NCBI RefSeq assembly: GCF_900129395.1
Contig: NZ_FQVP01000011.1
Location: 1 to 64,000 of the forward strand
Source: Pseudosulfitobacter pseudonitzschiae
Lineage (GTDB): Bacteria > Pseudomonadota > Alphaproteobacteria > Rhodobacterales > Rhodobacteraceae
Direction: 5' to 3'
Length of the DNA: 64,000 bases
Shown: in pieces, positions 53,515 through 61,669 of the stretch
How the letters are laid out: every line of letters starts with the position of its first letter
Position numbering within the stretch: the stretch's first letter is position 1
The notes under the pieces: generated by a model
Told to the model about the DNA's origin: nothing
The model's input: only the letters and a program-made list of their open reading frames with translations
The model's database searches: none
Position numbers and translations under genes: made by a program

Positions 53515-53515
<1 letters not shown>
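52439..53515 (+). CDS. glpT: Glycerol ABC importer ATPase GlpT
   Basis: This 358-residue partner of GlpS has Walker A GASGCGKST (42-50), Walker B ALLFDE (161-166) and an intact switch His199 (VTHDQTEA). The signature LSGGQ is replaced by LTADAKQ (140-146). Together with the Thr switch residue of GlpS this predicts a single consensus ATP site in the heterodimer. It overlaps glpP by one base. It is unrelated to the MFS antiporter also called GlpT in Escherichia coli. Confidence 0.93.
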
Positions 53516-54384
<869 letters not shown>

Positions 54385-54385
54385 G

Positions 54386-55249
54386 ATGACCGACACCGCA
54401 ACCATCCCCGCCGACATGACCGCGCGCACCCCGGCGAAACGCCGGGTGCGGATCAACGGCTCTGCCGTGGTGATGACCGTCTATTTGCTGTTCCTGATGC
54501 TGCCGATTTACTGGCTGCTGAACATGAGCCTGAAGACCAACACCGAGATCCTGAACAGCTTTACCCTGTGGCCGCGCGATCTGACCTTCGACAACTACGC
54601 GACGATCCTGACCGATCCCGCGTGGTACATGGGCTATGTCAACTCGCTGATCTACGTGGTGATGAACACCGTGATCAGCCTGACCGTGGCGCTGCCTGCA
54701 GCCTATGCCTTCAGCCGCTACAGCTTCATGGGCGACAAGCACCTGTTTTTCTGGCTGCTGACCAACCGCATGGCACCGCCTGCCGTTTTCGCGCTGCCGT
54801 TCTTTCAGCTCTATTCCTCCGTGGGCCTGTTCGACACCCACATCGCCGTGGCACTGGCGCATTGCCTGTTCAACGTGCCGCTGGCGGTCTGGATTTTGGA
54901 AGGTTTCATGCGCGGCGTGCCCAAGGAAATTGACGAAACCGCCTATATCGACGGCTACAGCTTTGGCCGGTTCTTCATCAAGATCTTCATGCCCCTGATC
55001 GCCAGCGGCATCGGCGTCGCGGCGTTCTTCTGCTTCATGTTCTCATGGGTCGAACTGTTGCTGAGCCGCACGCTGACCACGGTGGACGCAAAACCGATTG
55101 CCGCCATCATGACACGGACCCAAGGCGCCAGCGGCATCGACTGGGGCGTGCTGGCGGCGGCGGGCATCCTGACCGTCGTACCGGGGGCCTTGGTCATCTA
55201 TTTCGTGCGCAACTACATCGCCAAGGGCTTCGCCCTGGGCCGGGTTTAA
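54386..55249 (+). CDS. glpQ: Glycerol ABC importer permease GlpQ
   Basis: This 287-residue MalG-type permease starts with a cytoplasmic tail rich in Thr and Arg, then six helices, with the EAA loop in EIDETAYIDGYSFGRFF. ATG 54386 follows AAGGAGG and starts 1 bp after the glpP stop. It forms the channel with GlpP. A paralogue lies at 60857-61651. It is not the phosphodiesterase called GlpQ in Escherichia coli. Confidence 0.93.
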   Translation: MTDTATIPADMTARTPAKRRVRINGSAVVMTVYLLFLMLPIYWLLNMSLKTNTEILNSFTLWPRDLTFDNYATILTDPAWYMGYVNSLIYVVMNTVISLTVALPAAYAFSRYSFMGDKHLFFWLLTNRMAPPAVFALPFFQLYSSVGLFDTHIAVALAHCLFNVPLAVWILEGFMRGVPKEIDETAYIDGYSFGRFFIKIFMPLIASGIGVAAFFCFMFSWVELLLSRTLTTVDAKPIAAIMTRTQGASGIDWGVLAAAGILTVVPGALVIYFVRNYIAKGFALGRV

Positions 55250-55264
55250 GGAAAGGGCCGACAC

Positions 55265-55537
55265 ATGGACTGGATGGCATGGACATGGCCGACCGCGATC
55301 TTCTTCATGGTCATCGCGTCGCTGCTGGTCACCTTCACGGTGCTGGCGATCAAATTCCCCGAAACGCCGCGCCGTGGCGTGCTGGGGATGGAAACCACGC
55401 GCGGGGACCGTTTGTTTATCACGCTTCTGGGCAGCGCGTTCATCAACCTCGGCTGGCTGGGGTTGGTGGGCACGGCACAGCCCTATGCGATGATTGTCTG
55501 TCTGATCTACGCCGCAGCGGTGTTCCGCTGGGTGTAA
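55265..55537 (+). CDS. DUF2160 small membrane protein of the glycerol importer operon
   Basis: This 90-residue protein has two or three hydrophobic segments (residues 9-29, 52-70 and 73-90) and the FPETPRRGVLG loop typical of DUF2160. Such proteins occur almost only in glpSTPQV-type operons between glpQ and glpV; their role is unknown, but a small accessory subunit of the importer is likely. Confidence 0.88.
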   Translation: MDWMAWTWPTAIFFMVIASLLVTFTVLAIKFPETPRRGVLGMETTRGDRLFITLLGSAFINLGWLGLVGTAQPYAMIVCLIYAAAVFRWV

Positions 55538-55607
55538 GTGATGGGCGCAGGGGCATGTGGGGCCCTGCGGTCAGATAAATATCCACATTCATAAGGGAGG
55601 AAACATT

Positions 55608-57329
55608 ATGAATTTATCACTGAAATCCTCAACGGCGGTGGTCGTTGCGCTGGGACTGCTTGGCAGCCCGGCCTTTGCCGACATGGAGGCCGCCAAGGCC
55701 TTCCTCGATGCCGAGATCGGCGATGTCTCGACCCTGTCGCGCGCCGACCAGGAAGCCGAGATGCAGTTCTTTATCGACGCTGCCAAACCCTTTCAGGGCA
55801 TGGAGATCAAGGTCGTCTCGGAAACCATCACCACCCATGAATACGAAAGCCAGGTGTTGGCGCCTGCCTTCACCGCGATCACCGGCATCAAGGTCACCCA
55901 TGACCTGATCGGCGAAGGCGACGTTGTCGAAAAGCTGCAGACACAGATGCAGTCGGGCGAGAACATCTATGACGCCTATATCAACGACTCTGACCTGATC
56001 GGCACCCACTGGCGCTACAAGCAGGTGCGCAACCTGACCGACTGGATGGCGAACGAAGGCAAGGACGTAACCCTGCCCACGCTGGATCTGGACGATTTCA
56101 TCGGCACCTCCTTCACCACCGGCCCCGATGGCAAGCTGTACCAGCTTCCGACGCAGCAGTTCGCGAACCTCTATTGGTTCCGCTATGACTGGTTCAACGA
56201 CGAAAAGAACATGGCCGATTTCAAGGAGAAATACGGCTATGACCTGGGCGTTCCGGTCAACTGGTCGGCCTATGAGGACATCGCCGAATTCTTCACCGGG
56301 CGTGATCTGTCGCACATGGACGTGAACGGCGAAGTCTATGGCAACATGGACTACGGCAAGAAAGACCCCAGCCTGGGCTGGCGGTACACTGATGCGTGGA
56401 TGTCGATGGCGGGCATGGGCGACGTGGGTGAACCCAACGGCCTGCCGGTCGATGAATGGGGCATTCGCGTCAACGAACAGTCACAGCCGACAGGCTCGTG
56501 CGTGACACGCGGCGGTGCCACCAACTCGCCCGCTGCCGTCTATGCGGTGACCAAGGCGATCGAATGGCTGCAAAAATACTCGCCGCCCGCAGCGGCCGGT
56601 ATGACCTTCTCCGAAGCTGGCCCGATCCCCGCACAGGGCAACGTCGCGCAGCAGATGTTCTGGTACACGGCCTTTACCGCCGACACGGTCAAACCCGGTC
56701 TGCCCGTGATGAACGAAGACGGCACGCCCAAATGGCGCATGGCCCCTTCGCCCCACGGTGTCTATTGGAAAGAAGGCCAGAAGATCGGTTATCAGGACGC
56801 CGGCAGCTGGACGCTGATGGAATCGACCCCCGTGGACCGCGCACAGGCCGCCTGGCTCTATGCACAGTTTGTGGTTTCCAAAACGGTGGACGTGAAGAAA
56901 TCGGATGTGGGTCTGACCTTTATCCGTGAATCGACCATCGACAGCGATCATTTCTCTGAACGCGCACCGCGTCTGGGGGGTCTGGTGGAATTCTACCGCT
57001 CGCCCGCCCGCGTGGCATGGTCGCCCACCGGCACCAACGTCCCGGATTACCCCAAGCTGGCGCAACTGTGGTGGCAGAACATCGGCGACGCCATGTCCGG
57101 TGCGAAAACACCGCAAGAGGCTCTGGATGCCCTCTGCGCCGATCAGGAACGCGTGCTTGAGCGTCTGGAACGTGCCGGCGTGCAAGGCGACCTTGGTCCC
57201 AAGCTGAACCCCGAGGAAACCGCCGAATACTGGTTCGAACAGCCCGGTGCCCCCTATCCCAAGCTGGAGAACGAGGACGAAGATCCCAAAACCGTCGCTT
57301 ATGACGAGCTGATCAAGTCCTGGGAATAA
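55608..57329 (+). CDS. glpV: Periplasmic glycerol-binding protein GlpV
   Basis: This 573-residue extracellular solute-binding protein has a signal peptide (about residues 1-24, ending AFA). The mature part is longer than common sugar-binding proteins, as in other GlpV proteins. It delivers glycerol to GlpPQ. A strong ribosome site (AAGGGAGG) precedes ATG 55608, and a terminator-like hairpin follows the stop; both favour high expression of the binding protein. Confidence 0.93.
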   Translation: MNLSLKSSTAVVVALGLLGSPAFADMEAAKAFLDAEIGDVSTLSRADQEAEMQFFIDAAKPFQGMEIKVVSETITTHEYESQVLAPAFTAITGIKVTHDLIGEGDVVEKLQTQMQSGENIYDAYINDSDLIGTHWRYKQVRNLTDWMANEGKDVTLPTLDLDDFIGTSFTTGPDGKLYQLPTQQFANLYWFRYDWFNDEKNMADFKEKYGYDLGVPVNWSAYEDIAEFFTGRDLSHMDVNGEVYGNMDYGKKDPSLGWRYTDAWMSMAGMGDVGEPNGLPVDEWGIRVNEQSQPTGSCVTRGGATNSPAAVYAVTKAIEWLQKYSPPAAAGMTFSEAGPIPAQGNVAQQMFWYTAFTADTVKPGLPVMNEDGTPKWRMAPSPHGVYWKEGQKIGYQDAGSWTLMESTPVDRAQAAWLYAQFVVSKTVDVKKSDVGLTFIRESTIDSDHFSERAPRLGGLVEFYRSPARVAWSPTGTNVPDYPKLAQLWWQNIGDAMSGAKTPQEALDALCADQERVLERLERAGVQGDLGPKLNPEETAEYWFEQPGAPYPKLENEDEDPKTVAYDELIKSWE

Positions 57330-57352
57330 ACCCCGGTTTGCATGAAACTGCG

Positions 57353-57378
57353 GGGGGCCTTGAACGGCCCCCTGTTTT
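57353..57378 (+). terminator. Attenuating terminator between glpV and glpK
   Basis: A 7-bp all-GC stem (GGGGGCC / GGCCCCC, loop TTGAAC) is followed by TGTTTT, 23 bp after the glpV stop and 26 bp before glpK. Partial readthrough would feed glpK and the genes after it. Confidence 0.75.
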
Positions 57379-57404
57379 GCCCTTTGATCCAGAGCGTGCG
57401 CCCC

Positions 57405-58892
57405 ATGAAATACATCCTGTCGATCGACCAAGGCACCACGTCCAGCCGTGCCATCCTGTTTGACGAGACCCTGAACCTCAAAGCGACATCGCAAGAGGAG
57501 TTTCGCCAGATCTTCCCCAAATCCGGCTGGGTCGAACACGATCCCTCCGATCTGTGGAGCACCACGGCAGGCACCTGCCGCGCCGTGATCGAACGGGCAG
57601 GCATCGACGCCCGCGACATCATTTCCATCGGCATCACCAACCAGCGTGAAACCACCGTCGTGTGGGACAAGAAGACCGGCAAGCCGGTCTATAACGCCAT
57701 CGTCTGGCAGGACCGCCGCACCGCCGAGTTCTGCAAATCCCTGCGCGATGCGGGCCACGCGGATATGGTGGCCGACCGCACCGGCCTGCTGCTGGACCCG
57801 TATTTTTCCGCGACCAAGGTCAAATGGATCCTCGACAACGTCGACGGCGCGCGCGATGCGGCACAGGCGGGCGATCTGCTGTTCGGCACTGTCGATTGCT
57901 ACCTGATCTGGAAGCTGACCGGCGGCGAGGTGCACGCCACCGACGCCACCAATGCCGCGCGCACCATGCTCTATGACATTCGCAAGGGACGCTGGAGCCA
58001 GACCATCTGTGACCTGATGGGCGTGCCCATGTCCATGCTGCCGGACGTGCGCGACAGCGCCGCCGATTTCGGCACCACCCGCGCCGACCTCTTTGGCCGC
58101 CCGATCCCGATCCTGGGCGTGGCGGGCGACCAGCAGGCCGCCACCATCGGGCAGGCCTGCTTTGAACCCGGCATGATGAAATCGACCTATGGCACCGGCT
58201 GCTTTGCCCTGCTGAACACGGGCGACACGCCGGTGCGCTCGAACAACCGTCTGCTGACGACGATTGCCTATCAACTGGACGGCAAGCCGACCTATGCGCT
58301 GGAAGGGTCGATTTTCGTGGCCGGCGCCGTGGTGCAATGGCTGCGCGACGGGCTGAAGATCATCCGCGAGGCATCTCAGACGCAACCGCTGGCCGAAAAC
58401 GCCGACCCGGCGCAGGACGTGATCCTTGTGCCCGCCTTCACCGGCCTTGGCGCGCCCTACTGGAACCCCGATTGCCGTGGCGCGATTTTTGGCCTGTCGC
58501 GCAACTCGGGCCCCGAGGAACTGGCCAAGGCGGCGCTGGAAAGCGTCGGCTACCAGACCCGCGATCTGCTGGAGGCGATGTATGCCGACTGGACCGACGA
58601 TGCCGGGCGCGGCGTGCTGCGGGTCGATGGCGGGATGAGCGCATCGGATTGGGCGATGCAATTCCTGTCGGACATCATCGGTGCCCCCGTGGACCGGCCC
58701 AAGGTCCTGGAAACGACCGCCCTGGGGGCGGCGTGGCTGGCCGGAATGCAGGCCGACGCGCTGCCGGATCAAGAGGCCTTTGGCAAGCAATGGGCGCTGG
58801 ACCGGCAGTTCACCCCGACCCTGCCCGAAGAGGCCCGTGCCACCAAATACGCCAACTGGAAACGCGCCGTCGACAGCACGCTGCGGTATTGA
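57405..58892 (+). CDS. glpK: Glycerol kinase
   Basis: GlpK phosphorylates imported glycerol to glycerol-3-phosphate, the GlpD substrate and presumed GlpR inducer. The 495-residue FGGY-family protein starts [14 protein letters not shown], with the [13 protein letters not shown] and [12 protein letters not shown] segments and the C-terminal [11 protein letters not shown]. Its length is standard. ATG 57405 lies past the terminator hairpin; an earlier in-frame ATG at 57342 would put the hairpin inside the gene. Confidence 0.95.
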   Translation: MKYILSIDQGTTSSRAILFDETLNLKATSQEEFRQIFPKSGWVEHDPSDLWSTTAGTCRAVIERAGIDARDIISIGITNQRETTVVWDKKTGKPVYNAIVWQDRRTAEFCKSLRDAGHADMVADRTGLLLDPYFSATKVKWILDNVDGARDAAQAGDLLFGTVDCYLIWKLTGGEVHATDATNAARTMLYDIRKGRWSQTICDLMGVPMSMLPDVRDSAADFGTTRADLFGRPIPILGVAGDQQAATIGQACFEPGMMKSTYGTGCFALLNTGDTPVRSNNRLLTTIAYQLDGKPTYALEGSIFVAGAVVQWLRDGLKIIREASQTQPLAENADPAQDVILVPAFTGLGAPYWNPDCRGAIFGLSRNSGPEELAKAALESVGYQTRDLLEAMYADWTDDAGRGVLRVDGGMSASDWAMQFLSDIIGAPVDRPKVLETTALGAAWLAGMQADALPDQEAFGKQWALDRQFTPTLPEEARATKYANWKRAVDSTLRY

Positions 58893-58896
58893 TCCG

Positions 58897-60006
58897 ATGA
58901 CACCCTTTGCCATCGACTGCCCCGTGCAGATTGCCTTTGGCGCGGGCACAGCGGCGCGGGTGCCGGATCTTGTACAAGATCCGGTGGTTTTTGTACAAGG
59001 TTCCAGCGGGGCGGCCTCTGATCCCGTGTTGCAGATGCTGGGCGATGTGGCCTGCGTGATCCGCTGCACGGGCGAGCCGTCGGTGGACAGCATCAACGCG
59101 GCGCTTGAGACGCTGGAGGGGATCGCCGTGGGCACCGTCGTCGCCTGTGGCGGCGGCTCGGTTCTGGACACGGGCAAGGTGCTGGCGGTGCTGGCGGGGT
59201 CCGGCACACGGCTGAGCGACGATTTCTCCCGCATCGACCCCGCGCTGCTGAACCGGCGCGCCGATGTGCGCCTGATCGCGCTGCCCACGACGGCGGGGAC
59301 AGGGGCCGAGGTCACGCGCAACGCGGTGCTGGACGTGCCGGCACTGGGGACCAAGCTGAGCATACGCGGCCGCGCCCTGTTCCCCGATCACGCGCTGGTG
59401 GACCCCGACCTGATGGCCGGAGCACCCCGCGCCATCGCCCTGCACGCAGGGCTGGACGCGGTCACGCAACTGATCGAGGCGCATACATCGGTCGCAGCCA
59501 CCCCCTTTACCCGCGCGCTGACGGCCCAGGCCTTGCCCGGTGCCCTGCGTGCCCTGCGCGACGTAGTCGCGGGCGACAGGGCAGGCTGGCCCGCCATGGC
59601 CTGGGCGTCACTGGCCAGCGGGATGGCGTTGGCCAACGGCGGGCTGGGGGCGGCGCATGGGCTGGCCGCGGTTCTGGGCGCGCGGCTGGGCGCTCCGCAC
59701 GGCGCGCTGTGCGGGCGGTTGCTGGTGCCGGTGATGCGCGCCAACGCCGCCGCCGGCGCCAGCAGCGTCGCCGATTGCGCCGCCGAAGTGGCCGATGTCT
59801 TTGCCCCCGCACAGGGGGGCGACGCGCTGTCGGGGCTGGCCGCGTGGATGACCGAACAGGGCCTGCCGCGACTGGCCGACTATGGCGCAGCCGATGCAAT
59901 GCTGCCCGACCTGGCCGCCCAAGGCCGCGCCGCCTCCTCCAGCCAGAAGAACGCAGTGCCGCTGCCGGTGGAAACCTATGTGACAATCCTGCAGGCCGCC
60001 CTGTGA
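58897..60006 (+). CDS. Iron-type (class III) alcohol dehydrogenase
   Basis: This 369-residue class III dehydrogenase has the GGGSVLDTGK nucleotide motif (85-94) and the PTTAGTGAEVT block. Metal ligands Asp187, His254 and His268 are visible; the fourth, normally His, is Gln191 (GLDAVTQLIEA), a variant seen in a subfamily of these enzymes. Lying between glpK and a second permease pair, it may oxidise glycerol or a related polyol to a keto or aldehyde form. Substrate uncertain. The 5' coding region holds two TTGTACAA palindromes. Confidence 0.88.
   Translation: MTPFAIDCPVQIAFGAGTAARVPDLVQDPVVFVQGSSGAASDPVLQMLGDVACVIRCTGEPSVDSINAALETLEGIAVGTVVACGGGSVLDTGKVLAVLAGSGTRLSDDFSRIDPALLNRRADVRLIALPTTAGTGAEVTRNAVLDVPALGTKLSIRGRALFPDHALVDPDLMAGAPRAIALHAGLDAVTQLIEAHTSVAATPFTRALTAQALPGALRALRDVVAGDRAGWPAMAWASLASGMALANGGLGAAHGLAAVLGARLGAPHGALCGRLLVPVMRANAAAGASSVADCAAEVADVFAPAQGGDALSGLAAWMTEQGLPRLADYGAADAMLPDLAAQGRAASSSQKNAVPLPVETYVTILQAAL
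58963..58998. promoter_or_regulatory. Paired TTGTACAA palindromes inside the alcohol dehydrogenase gene
   Basis: A perfect 22-bp palindrome (half-site CCGGATCTTGT, 58963-58984) is centred on TTGTACAA. A second TTGTACAA lies at 58991-58998. Centres are 21 bp apart, two helical turns. The region is coding (residues 23-34), so this may be chance or an operator for an internal promoter. Confidence 0.35.
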
Positions 60007-60860
60007 CCCAACGCGCCGACAACCGCGCGTGGCTGCTGATGTTGCCCGCGATGTCGGTGCTGGGGATCGTCGGGCTGGTGCCGCTGATCGCGGTGTTCAA
60101 CTATGCGTTCTTCGATATCTTCACCCTGCAAAGCCGGTTCTGGGTGGGCACCGAATGGTTTGCCGAACTGGTGGGCACCCCGGACCTCTATGCCGCCCTC
60201 GGCCGCAGCGTGTTGTTCTCGGCGCTGGTGGTGCTGGTGCAGTTCCCGCTGGGCATCGCCATCGCCCTGATGATCCCGCGCGGGCGGCTGGCAGGCAGCC
60301 TGGTGCTGATGCTGGTGGCGGTCCCGCTGGTGGTGCCATGGAACCTGATCCCGATGATCTGGCTGAACCTGCTGCACCCGACTTATGGGACCCTGGCGCA
60401 GCTCTTTGACGCCATCGGGTTTGATTTCGACTATAAGTTCAACGCCGTTCACACCTATGCGCTGCTGGTGACGGTGGACACATGGCACTGGATCGGGCTC
60501 GTGGTGATCCTGGCCTATTCCGGCCTGTCCGCGATCCCGCCGTCCTATTTCCAGGCCGCCCGCATCGACGGCGCGTCGCGGGCACAGGTGTTCTGGCACA
60601 TCCAGCTGCCCAAGATCCGGCCCGTCCTGCTGATGGCGCTTTTGTTGCGGGTGATCGACAGCCTGATGATCTATGTCGAGGCCTTTGGCATCAACGCAGG
60701 CGGACCGATGGGGGCGACCGCGTTCCTCTCGCTGGAACTGGGCGAGGAAATCAACGCCTTCAACTACGGCCCCGCCGCCGCGCGGTCGGTGCTGTATTTC
60801 CTGCTGGTGCTCAGCGTGGCGTGGCTGTTCCGCGTTGCCATGCAGCGCGAGACGCAATGA
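60003..60860 (+). CDS. Second GlpP-like ABC permease
   Basis: This 285-residue MalF-type permease parallels GlpP along its length (N-terminal WLLMLPAMSVLGIVGLVPLI; GTEWF; EAA-type AARIDGASRAQVFWHIQLP). It starts with GTG overlapping the dehydrogenase stop (GTGA). No second binding protein or ATPase follows, so it may borrow GlpS, GlpT and GlpV or their equivalents for another polyol. Confidence 0.88.
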   Translation: MTQRADNRAWLLMLPAMSVLGIVGLVPLIAVFNYAFFDIFTLQSRFWVGTEWFAELVGTPDLYAALGRSVLFSALVVLVQFPLGIAIALMIPRGRLAGSLVLMLVAVPLVVPWNLIPMIWLNLLHPTYGTLAQLFDAIGFDFDYKFNAVHTYALLVTVDTWHWIGLVVILAYSGLSAIPPSYFQAARIDGASRAQVFWHIQLPKIRPVLLMALLLRVIDSLMIYVEAFGINAGGPMGATAFLSLELGEEINAFNYGPAAARSVLYFLLVLSVAWLFRVAMQRETQ

Positions 60861-61651
60861 CCGTGCGGGGCCTCTTGCGCGCGCTGGCCTTTCTGGCGCT
60901 GGCGGTGTTCATCATCGGGCCGCTGGTTCAGGCGATCGTGCTCAGCCTGACCGTGACACTGCCGCATCCGGGGGTAAGCGTGGGTGACTGGTCGCTGGTG
61001 AATTACCGCAATATCTTTGCCAGCCCCGCATTGGTCGCATCCCTGGGCAATTCGCTGACCTATGTCACCGCCAATGTGATGCTGACACTGGTCGTGGCGC
61101 TGCCCGCCGCCTATGCCCTGTCACGCTACCGCTTTGTCGGGGACCGGCATGTGTTCCTGTTGCTGCTGGCCTTTCGCATCACGCCGCCGGTGGTGCTGTC
61201 GCTGCCGATTTTCCTGCTGTTCGCGCGGCTGGGGTTGCTGAATTCGCCCTTTGGCATCGCGCTGGTGCATTGCCTGTTCAACATTCCCATCGCCATCTGG
61301 ATATTGGAAAGCTTCATCTCGGCCGTGCCGCGCGCATTTGACGAAACCGCCTTTCTGGACGGGCATTCGCTGCCACGGTTCTTTGTCGGCCACCTGTTGC
61401 CGGTGATTGCGCCGGGTGTCGGGGTGGCCTGTTTCTTCTGTTTCATCTTCTCGTGGGTCGAGGTCGTCTTTGCCCGTATCCTGACATCGACAGGGGGCAA
61501 GCCGATCACCATGGCAATTGACGCATTGTTCACCTTCCAGACCGACATCGGGCTGGTGATGGCGATGATGGTGCTGTCACTGGTGCCGGGGGTGGCGCTG
61601 ATCTGGTTCGTGCGCAACCACATCGCGCGGGGGTTCCAGCTGCGGGCCTGA
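60857..61651 (+). CDS. Second GlpQ-like ABC permease
   Basis: This 264-residue MalG-type permease is shorter than GlpQ because it lacks the N-terminal tail. It shares the VALPAAYALSRYRFVGDRH, HCLFNIPIAIWILESF and DETAFLDGHSLPRFF segments with GlpQ. It overlaps the preceding permease gene by 4 bp and ends the operon, convergent with the RND gene 18 bp away. It should pair with the 60003-60860 product. Confidence 0.88.
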   Translation: MTVRGLLRALAFLALAVFIIGPLVQAIVLSLTVTLPHPGVSVGDWSLVNYRNIFASPALVASLGNSLTYVTANVMLTLVVALPAAYALSRYRFVGDRHVFLLLLAFRITPPVVLSLPIFLLFARLGLLNSPFGIALVHCLFNIPIAIWILESFISAVPRAFDETAFLDGHSLPRFFVGHLLPVIAPGVGVACFFCFIFSWVEVVFARILTSTGGKPITMAIDALFTFQTDIGLVMAMMVLSLVPGVALIWFVRNHIARGFQLRA

Positions 61652-61669
61652 CCCCGCAGCCGGTCTGGT

